A stretch of 62,813 bases of DNA, from positions 1-62,813 of the forward strand of contig NZ_LRQV01000027.1 in assembly GCF_001567585.1 (NCBI RefSeq), in the 5' to 3' direction. Source of the stretch: Micromonospora rosaria. GTDB lineage: Bacteria; Actinomycetota; Actinomycetes; Mycobacteriales; Micromonosporaceae. The position numbers and the translations under genes were made by a program. Under the pieces are notes generated by a model. That model saw only the letters and a list, made by a program, of their open reading frames with translations. It had not been told where the DNA came from and did no database searches. Shown here piece after piece: positions 50,598 through 60,300 of this stretch; position 1 is the stretch's first letter, and every line of letters begins with the position of its first letter.

Positions 50598-51290
50598 ATG
50601 CCTGCCGCCAACATCCGGGCCCGGGCCCGGGCCGAGATGGTCACCGAGATCAAGACGATCGCCCGCCGCCACCTGGCGGCCGAGGGGGCGAACCTGTCGC
50701 TGCGCGCCGTCGCGCGGGACATGGGGATGGTCTCCTCGGCGATCTACCGCTACTTCCCCAGCCGCGACGACCTGCTCACCGCGCTGATCGTCGACGGCTA
50801 CCAGGCCCTCGGCGACGCCGCCGAGGGCGCCGACGCGGCGGTCACCGACCGGGCCGACCTGCGCGGCCGGTGGCTCGCCGTCTGCCACGCGGTACGCCGC
50901 TGGGCGCTGGCCCACCCGGCCGAGTACGCGCTGCTCTTCGGCAGCCCGGTGCCCGGCTACGCCGCCCCGCAGGAGACCACCGTGCAGGCGGCCCGCACCC
51001 CGGCCACCCTGATCGGGATCCTCCTCGACGGCTTCACCACCGGCGTCCTGCCCGACCCCGGCCCCGGCGACCTCCCCGACCCGGTCCGGGCCGACCTCGC
51101 CGTTCTCCGCGACGCCCTCTCCACCGGGCTCCCCGAGGCCCTGCTGGCCCGGGGCGCCACCGGGTGGATCCACTGCTTCGGCGCCGTCAGCTTCGAGATC
51201 TTCGGCCAGCTCAACGGCGTGTTCGAGGCGCGGGAGGAGTACTTCGACCACCAGATGCGCCGACTGGCCGACCAGATCGGCCTGCCCTGA
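50598..51290 (+). CDS. TetR-family transcriptional regulator, 230 aa
   Basis: HTH at residues 15-60: IARRHLAAEGANLSLRAVAR, MGMVSSAIYRYFPSRDDLLT. The C-terminal ligand domain resembles the WHG/TetR_C_33-like group (EYALLFGSPVPGYAAP, GWIHCFGAVSFEIFGQLNGV). The ATG at 50598 (MPAANIRARARAEM) is preferred to upstream in-frame codons because the second operator would otherwise lie inside the gene. Likely an autorepressor also controlling the divergent epimerase. Confidence 0.92.
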   Translation: MPAANIRARARAEMVTEIKTIARRHLAAEGANLSLRAVARDMGMVSSAIYRYFPSRDDLLTALIVDGYQALGDAAEGADAAVTDRADLRGRWLAVCHAVRRWALAHPAEYALLFGSPVPGYAAPQETTVQAARTPATLIGILLDGFTTGVLPDPGPGDLPDPVRADLAVLRDALSTGLPEALLARGATGWIHCFGAVSFEIFGQLNGVFEAREEYFDHQMRRLADQIGLP

Positions 51291-51356
51291 GCGACCGTCG
51301 CCCACCGGGACCGACGGCCCGCCGAGCCGCCGGGCGGTCGACACCCGCGCCGCCCG

Positions 51357-51381
51357 GCGCCCGCCGGCCGGCGGCGGCGCC
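51357..51381. terminator. GC inverted repeat between tetR and the PKS-NRPS gene
   Basis: GGCGC...GCC arms around CGCCGGCCGGCG, just past the PKS-NRPS stop (51385, minus) and 67 nt past the tetR stop. Weak mismatch in the outer stem. Confidence 0.4.
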
Positions 51382-51384
51382 TGT

Positions 51385-54300
51385 TCACCCCTGGCCGGGC
51401 TCGTCCACGGCCGACGCCGGGCCGTCGAGCAGCGCGGCACCGGGGTCGGCGACCGCGCGGCGCAGCCGGTGCTGGTAGTCGGCCACCCAGCCGGTGACCG
51501 TGTCGGCGTCGAACAGCGCCGTCGCGTACTCCACCACCAGCGACATGCCCCCGTCGGGCGCGGACGTCACCTGCCACGTCTGGTCGGCGCGGGCCCCGGC
51601 CAGCAGGACGTCCTCGGCCGGAGCCGGCTCCAGGCCGGGCAGGCGCAGCAGCGGCGTCGCCAGGTCGAGCACGGCGAGGTACACCCTGGGCGGGCGGCCG
51701 GTGAACTCGCCGCCCAGCGCCTCGCTGAGCACCGGCAGCGGCACCGACTGCATCGCCAGCATCTGCCAGGTCGCGGCGGCCGTCCGGTCGACCAGGTCGT
51801 CGAAGGAGGCCGCGCCACGGACCGGGACGACCAGCCAGTGCACGTGCGCCACCCCACCGACCAGGTCGGCGAAGCGCGGATCGGCACGGTTGGCCACCGG
51901 CACGGTCAGCGTGACGCTCGGCTGACCGGTCAGGTCGTGCAGGAACGCCGCGAACGCGGCGGCGAAGACGACGAACGGCGTCACGCCCCGCCGGACCGCG
52001 TAGTCGTTCGCGGCGGCGAGCAGGTCGGCGGGGATCGACACGGTGACGAACGCCCCGGCGGTGAGGGTGGCCGACGGGCGGGGACGGTCGGTGGGCAGCC
52101 GGATCGGCGCGGCCTCGGCCCGGACCCGGTCCGCCCAGCGCCGGATCAGGTCACGGGTGCGCGGATCGGCGAGGAAGGACTGCTCCCAGCGGCTGAAGTC
52201 GACGAAGTCCGCCGCCAGGACCGGCAGGTCGGCGGGCTGCCCGGTGACCACGGCGGAGTACAGCGCGCCCAGGTCACGCACGAGCACGTCGACGCCCCAG
52301 CCGTCGATGACGCCGTGGTGCATCGCCAGCGCCAGTTCGTGGCGCTCCCCCGGTCCCGCCGGGTCGACCACCCGCACCAGCAGGGCCCGGAACGAGGGTT
52401 CGCGCTCCAGGTCGAACGGCTCCGCCGCCCACCCCTCGATCGTCGCGTCGAGCCGCTCCGGGCTCACCTCGCGTACCGGCAGGGCCACCGGGCCGAGGGC
52501 GAGCATCTCCTGGAGGACCACGTCGTCACGGACGGCGTACCGGGTGCGCAGCACGGCCTGCCGGTCGACCAGGTCGGTCAGGGCCCGCCGCAGCGCCGCC
52601 TCGTCCAGGTCTCCGCGCAGCGCGAACCGGATCGCCACGGTGAGGGTCTGCGGCTCGTCGCTGCCCACCGTCATGCGGAACTGCCGTGCCTGGCCGACGC
52701 TCGCCGGGGCGGTCCGCACCACCTCGCCGGTCGACACCGCCCCGGTTCCGCCCCGGTCCCGGTTCCCGTTCCGGTCCACGGCAGGCTCGGGGGCATCGGA
52801 CCCGGGGGCCGCGAGTCGGCGGGCCAGCGCCCGTACCGTCGGGTCGCGGAGGAAGTCGACGACCTCCACCGTCCGACCCAGGTCGGTGGTGATCCGGTTC
52901 AGCAGCCGCAGCGCCGTCAGCGAGGTGCCGCCGAGCTGGAAGAAGGTCGCCTCGACGCTGAACTCGTCGACGCCCAGCTCGGCCCGCCACAGGTCGTGCA
53001 GCCGCCGTTCCAGCTCGGTCGCCGGCGCCACCCGGGTCCCGGAGGCCGTACGGGCGCTGCGGTCCGGTTCGGGCAGGCCCTCCCGGTCCAGCTTGCCGCT
53101 GTCGCGCAGCGGCAGCTCCGGCAGCAGGACGCAGACCGTCGGCACCAGGTGCTCCGGCAGCCGGCCGGCCAGCTCCCGCAGCAACCGGTCGGCGTCCACC
53201 TCCGGGTGGGCGGGCACCACGTACCCGGCGAGGTACGCCTCGTCGTGCTCGTCGCGCCAGGCCCGGACGGCGGCCTCCCGGACGCCGTCGAGCTGCCGCA
53301 GGTGGTGTTCCGCCTCGGCCGGCTCCACCCGGAAGCCCCGGATCTGCACCTGGGCGTCAATGCGGTGCAGGAACTCCAACTGCCCGTCCGACCGCCACCG
53401 GACCACGTCGCCGGTGCGGAACGTCGGCCCGTCCTCGGCGTGCCGCCCGAAGCGCCGCGCCGTCTCCGCCGGCTCCCCCAGGTAGCCGAGCCCCACCTGG
53501 GCCCCGCCGAGGTGCAGCTCGCCCGGCACGCCCACCGGCACCGGCCGGCCGGCCGCGTCGAGCACCCGGACCCAGGTCCCCGGCACCGGGCGACCGATGG
53601 GCGGCACGGCACCGTCCGCCGGGGTCAGGTGCGCCCAGGTGGAGGCGACGGCCGCCTCGGTCGGGCCGTAGAGGTTCGTCACCTGGAAGGGCAGCTCCGG
53701 CCGGGCCTGCCGGCGGAGCCGGTCGCCGCCGACGACCAGGTGTCGCAGCGCGCACCGCCCGTCCACCGGCCAGTCCAGGTCGATCAGCAGCTCCCCCATC
53801 GGCGTCGGCATCATCGCCACGGTCACCCCGGTCCCGATCAGCCAGTCCCGCAGCCGCGCCGGGTCGAACCGCGCCTCCTCCGGCACCACGCAGAGCGTCG
53901 CCCCGGCCCACAGCGCCGGCCAGACCTCGACGCAGGAGGCGTCGAAGCCGGGGCTGCAGAACCAGCTCAGCCGGTCGTCGGCGGTGATGCCCAGCGCCCG
54001 CACGTACCAGGCGACGGTGTTCGCGATCGCCCGGTGCGGGATCACGCACCCCTTCGGCAGGCCGGTCGAGCCGGAGGTGAACAGGACGTACGCCACGTCG
54101 TCGAGGGCCGGCCGGGCATCCGGGACGCCGTCCGGGTCCGCCGGCTCCAGCCGGTCCACCAGCACGGTCGGCACGGACCCCGACAGCGCCGCCTGCGCCG
54201 AGCTCGACACCACGGCGGCGACCTGCGCCTGGCGGAGGATCGCGGTCAGCCGGGCCGCCGGCTGGTCCGGTGCCAGCGGCACGTACCCGGCACCGGCGAC

Positions 54301-57300
54301 CAGCACGCCGAGCATCCCCGCCACGGCGTCGGCGCCGCGCGGCAGATGGACCGCCACGAGCTGGCCGGGACCGACCCCGGCGGCGCGCAGCGCCGCCGCC
54401 ACCGCCCCGGCCCGGTCGCGCAGCCGCGCCCCCGCCAGCCGGCCGTCGTGGTCCAGCACCGCCGCCTGGTCAAGGGACGGGACCGCCGACAGCGGGCGGT
54501 CCGCGCCGGCCGCCGCCGGGCCACCGTCCTGCCAGCCGGCGATGCGCTCCCGCTCGTCGTCGGTGAGCCGGGGCAGCGCGGCCACCGGCAGGTCCGGCTG
54601 CTCGGTACCGGCCCTCAGCAGCAGCGTCAGCCGGTCCAGGACCCGCGCCGCGGTGGCCGGGTCGAACAGGTCGCGGGCGAAGTTGAGCTGGCAGTCGACC
54701 GTCTCGGCCCGGCTGGTGAGGAACAGCGTGAGGTCGAACGGCGCCCGCTCCACGGCCGCGTCCAGCAGGTCGACGCGGACCCCGGGAAGGTCCATCTCGA
54801 AGACCGCGCCGTTGTCGAACTCGATGACCACGTCGAAGATCGGGTGCCGCCCGGCGTCGGGCTGGCCGCCCAGGGCCTGGACGATCCGGGGCAGCGGGAC
54901 GTCCCGGTGCTCCTGCGCGTCCAGCAGCATCGTCCGGACCCCGCGCACCAGCTCGCCGAAGCCGCGCTCGGGTGCCACGTCGACGCGCAACGGCAGGGTG
55001 TTGACGTACATCCCGACCGCGTCCTCGGTGCCGGGCGGCCGGTGCGCGACCGGGGTGCCGAGCACCACCTCGCGCCGGCCGGCCAGGTCGCTGAGCACCA
55101 CGGCGAACGCGGCCAGCAGCACCATGAACGGGGTGGCCCGCTGCGCGCGGGCGAACCGGCGCACCCGCCGGGTCAGGTCGGCGTCGAGTTCCCCGGCGGC
55201 GACCCCGCCGGCCCCGGTGGGCAGGTCCGGCCGGGGCCGGTCGGTCGGCAGGTCCAGCCGGGGCGGGAGCGGGTCGAGCTGCCCGGTCCAGTACGCCAGG
55301 TGCGCGCGGACGGCGTCGTCGTCGGCCTCGGGGACCACCGGCGGCCAGGCCGGCGCCGGCGGCAGCCCGGCGGGCCGGCCCTCGACCGCCGCCCGGTAGC
55401 CGGCGGCGATCTCGCGGCTGATCAGTTGCGCCGAGACGGTGTCGATGACCAGGTGGTGCATCCGCAGCACGAGCAGGTGCCGGTCGGCCGAGAGCCGGAC
55501 CAGCCGGGGCGCGAACAGCGGCCCGGCGGCCAGGTCGAAACGGTGCGCGTTCTCCTCCCTCAGCACCGCGGCCACCGCCTCGTCGAGGTCGGCGTCGGTG
55601 GCGGTCACCGCCAGGTCCAGCGCGGCGGGCGGGCACGCCACCTGGCGTGGTTCACCGTCGACCTCGCGGACGACCGAGCGCAGCGCCGGATGCCGGTGCA
55701 CGACCAGTTCCAGGGCGGCGCGCAGCGCCGCCACGTCGAGCGGCCCGGTCAGCCGGACCACCTTCGTCTCGGTGTACGTCGGGCGGCCCGGCAGCATCCG
55801 CTCGGCGAACCAGACCTCCCGCTGCGACGCCGACAGCGGCGCCTCCGCCGGGACTGCCGCGGGGGCGGGTGCCGCCGGGGCCGCAGCGGCGGCGGTGGCG
55901 GGGCGCAGCAGCGCGCCCAGCTCCTCGATGCCCGGCAGGCCGGCCAGCATCCGCTGCGGTGGCAGGCCGAAGTCGACGAAGCAGCCGATCTCGTCCACGC
56001 CGAGCGCGGTGACCCGCTCCACCACGGACAGGGCGTCCGCCGGGCTGCCGATCAGCGCCCGGTCGGCGGTGTAGCGGGCGTAGGCCCGGCGCAGCAGGAA
56101 CTCGACGTCCTCCTCGGCGGTGTGCTCCAGGTCGATGGTCACCCCGAGACTGTTGGTCACCTGCCCGAACAGGGCCAGCGACGAGCGCAGGTAGTCGCAG
56201 AACGGCCCGAACGCCTCCGTACGGGCCCGCTCGGTGTCGTCGCCGAGGTAGGTGTGCAGGAGCAGGACGACCCGCCCCGCCGCCGGGTCGAGGCCGTGCT
56301 CGGCGCGGGCGGCCCGGTACAGGGCGATGTTCTCGCCGAGCTGCTCGACGCTCTGGGACATCAGGTTGGTGACGATCCCCAGGTCGGCGGCGGCGGCCCG
56401 CCGGTAGCTGTCCGGGTTGCCGACCACGGCGACGAACATCGGCGGTACCGGCTGCACCGGGCGGGGGAAGAGCCGGATCTCGACCGGGTCGCCGTTGCCG
56501 GCGGTACGGGTGAGCGCCCCGCCCTGCCACAGCGTCCGGATCTGGTCGACCGCCTCGTACATCGTCTCCCGGTGCCGGCCGTATACCTGCGGGGCGAGCA
56601 CGAAGTCCCGGGCGTGCCAGCCGGAGGCGCAGCCGATCCCGACCCGCCCGCCCGACAGGTTGTCCACCACCGACCACTCCTCGGCGACCCGGATCGGGTC
56701 GTGCAGCGGCAGCACCGCGCAGCCGGCGTGGATGCGTACCCGGCTGGTCCGGGCCGCCACGGCGGCGGCGAGCACGGACGGGTTGGGGAAGATCCCGCCG
56801 AACGAGTCGAAGTGCCGCTCCGGCAGCCACACCGCGTGCAGGCCCCGGCTGTCGGCGAAGGACGCCGCCGCCAGCACCGCCGCGTACCGGTCCTCGACCC
56901 GCTCCTGCGGGTAGTCGCCGAAGAAGTACAGGCTGAGATCCGGGACGGCCACCGAGCGCGCCCCGGCGGGGGGCGAACCGACGGCGGGGACGGACGGGGT
57001 GAACGCGGACGGGGCGGGGGACGCCGCGACGGGCACCGGCGGGGCGGCGGCCGGCAGGACGGCGGTCCCCGTGGCGGCGGTCGGCGGGGCGGTGGCCGGG
57101 GCGACGGTGCGGACGGGCTCGGGGCGGGGCGCCGGCCGGACCGGGGACGGTGCCGGTGGCGGTGCCTGCCCGCCGGGGAAGAAGCCGCCCCGGCGCAGGT
57201 CGTACAGCGACTCGCGGACGGCGTCGATCACCAGGTCCACGTCGGCGTCGGTGTGCGCGTCGGAGAGGAAGAAGTTGCGCCACTCCCAGACGTGCACGCC

Positions 57301-60300
57301 GGCCAGCAGCAGGTGGTTGAAGAGCAGGTTCAGGTCGGTCGGAGAGGCGAACCGGAACAGCGAGCCGAAGTGGTTCACCCGGAGCGGGAAGTCCTCCGCG
57401 ACGCAGAAGGCGTTGACCGTGTCGGCCAGCCGCGTGGTGGTGCGGTTGAGCCCCTCCTGCATCGCGGGCCCGCGTCGGCGCAGCTCGGTCAGCACCGCCC
57501 GCGCCGCGACCATGGAGACCGGGTGCTGGATGTAGGTACCGCCGAAGAAGGTGGTGTCCTGCGGCGGGACGCTGTCGTCGCCGTACCGCCAGAAGCCGCC
57601 GTCGACCCAGGCCATGATGTCGGCGCGGCCGGCGACCGCCCCGATCGGGAAGCCGCCCCCGATCACCTTGCCGTACGTCGCCAGGTCGGCGCGGACCCCG
57701 AAGACACCCTGCGCGCCCTGCGGGTGCGGGCGGAACCCGGTGAGCATCTCGTCGAAGAGCAGCACCATGCCGTACCGGTCGCAGAGACGGCGCAGCTCGT
57801 GGACGAACTCGACGGGCTGACGGTCGGGGTGACGGCTCTGCACGGGCTCCACCACCACGGCGGCGATCCGGTCGGCGTGCTCCCGGATGACGTCCAGGCT
57901 CTGCGCGACGCCGTACGGCAGCACCCGGATGTCGGCCACGGCCGAGGCGGGTACCCCGGCGGAGACCGGGGTGGTGCGCCACGTTCCGCCCTCCCGCACG
58001 CCCCGGCCCAGGACCGGGTCGAAGTGCCCGTGGTAGGAGCCGTCGAAGGTGACGACGAGATCCCGCCCGGTGTACGCGCGGGCCAGCCGGAAGGCCGCCG
58101 AGTTGGCCTCCGTACCGGTGGTGGAGAAGGCGGCGCGGTCCATCCCGGTCAGCTCGCACAGCAGCCGCGCGGCGTCCCCGGCCTCCTCGCCGCGCGGCCC
58201 CAGCCGCAGCCCGTCGGCGAGGTGCGCGGCGATGGCGGAGGTGAGGAACTCCGGCTCGTGGCCGAAGATCAGCGCGCCGAAGCCCATCGTGATGTCCACG
58301 TAGGTGTTGCCGTCGACGTCCTCCAGGTGGGCGCCCCGGGCCCGCCGCGCGGTCAGCGGGTAGAGCATCTCCTTGGTCGCCCGGCGGAAGCCGACCACCG
58401 CGCGGCTGTCGGCCAGCCAGGGCCGGTGGTGCTGGGTCAGTTCCTTGGACCGTCGCGTCCGCTCGCCGTACCGCCGGACGAGGTCGTCGAAGTGCGCCCG
58501 CTGGCGGTCGTCCAGCTTGCCGCCACCGGCGCCGCCGCTGACCCGCAGTGGTCGGGGGCCGAGCTGCGCGGGCCCGCCGTCCGCCGGGCTCCCGCCGTTC
58601 GCGGGCACCGCCGCCGGTACCGGCACGTCCGCGTGCTCCGCCGCCGGCCCGGTCCCCGTCGGCGCGCTCCCAGTCGGCACGCTCCCGACCGGCCCAGCCC
58701 CGACCGGCCCAGCCCCGGCCGGCACGGCGGGGACCTGAGCCGGCGACCCGTTGGGTACCGGCCCGGCGGAGACCGGCCCGGCGGAGACCGGCCCGGCGGG
58801 CGACGGTAGGCCGCCCGGTGCGGGTGCGGCCGGGGCCGACGGGGCGGTGGGCGCGGGTCCGGCGGAGAGCGCGGTGAGCTGGTGGTTCATCAGGTCGGCG
58901 AACCGGCCCATCAGGTCGAGCTGGGCGCGGATCACCTCGGCGGCGGGCTGCGCCGCCCCGGTCGTGGCGGGCCCCGGCGCAGGGGCGACGGCGGCGACGT
59001 CCGGCGCGCCGCCCGCCGTCGCCGGTGCCAGCGGCGACGGGACGGCCCCGGTGGGCGGCCCCGCCAGGGTGGACAGGTGCGAGCCGTTGCCGGCCGGCGC
59101 GCCGCCCGACCCGACCGCCCCCGCCGGGTGCGCCACCGCTGCCGGGTGGGCGACCGCCGCCGGCCAGCCGACGAGGGACCGGTCAACGAAGGACCGGTCG
59201 ACGCCGGAGCCGCCGACGCCGGGCCGGTCGGTGACGGGTTGGTCGACGCCGTGCCCGTTGACGCCGGGCCGGTCGGTCGCGGGCCCGGGGACGCCGGTGC
59301 GGTCGGTGGCGGGCCCGGCGGGGCCCGGTGGGGTGACGTCCTGCTCGGCGGTGGCCGGCGGGGACGCGACGGTCTCCGGCGCCGAGACCGCCGTCAGGGC
59401 GGCGAGCCGTTCCGGCGTCATCCGCTCCACCACCACCGTGCTGAGCTGCTGCGGGGTGTCGAACTCCTCGAAGAGTTCGCGCATCGTCACCCGGATCTCG
59501 TACGTCGTCTCCAGCTCGCGCAGCAGGTTGATCATCAGCAGCGAGTCGGCCCCGAGATCGAAGAAGGCGGCGTCGGGCGCGACCCGTTCCGGCTGCTCGT
59601 CGAGGTGGCGGGCGGTGAGTTCACGGACCTGCCGCAACACGATGTCGGCGGCGGCGTTCGCCGGGGCGGCCGGGGACATCCTGGGCGTACCTCCGGGGTC
59701 AGGGGTGTGGGGTGACCGGCCCGCCGCCGACGGTGGCGGGGTGGCCCAGTGCCGGGTGGGCTGGAACGGATAGGTGGGCAACGGGATCCGGCGGCCGGTC
59801 GGCGCGAGCGCGGCCCAGTCCACCGGCACGCCCCGGCCGTACAGGGTGGCCAGCGCCGCCAGCACGGCCTCGGCCCGGTCGCCCCGGGCCCGCTGGGTCG
59901 GCACCCAGGTGGTACCCGGCCACTGCCGGCCCAGCGCGGTCAGCGTGGCGTCCGGTCCGATCTCGACGAAGGTCGTGCAGCCGTCGGCGACGAGCCCCTC
60001 GACGCCCGCGTGGTAGTCGGCCCGGTGCCGGGTCTGCCGGCGGACGTGGTCGGCGCCGAGCAGCGTCCCCGGGGCCAGGCGTGCGCCGGCCAGGCTGCTG
60101 ACCAGCGAGGTCCGCAACGGCTGCCAGCCCAGCGTCGCGGCCTGCGCGCCGAGTTCGTCCAGCACCGGCGTCATCAGGGCGGAGTGGAACGCCCGCTGCA
60201 CCGCCAGCGGGCGGTGGTCGATCCCGGCGGCCCGCAACGCCTGCCCGGCCCGCCGGACCGCGTCCGGGACGCCGGCCAGCACGTACCGGCGCGGCCCGTT

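Noticed and set aside
58758..58802. CRISPR-like repeat array
   Set aside because: Copies are contiguous without spacers and in frame within a coding linker.
51469..58809. 2446-codon plus-strand open frame opposite the PKS-NRPS
   Set aside because: Antisense shadow: its translation is low-complexity (His/Arg/Val/Gly) and matches no family, while the minus strand holds intact KS, AT, aminotransferase, C and A motifs.
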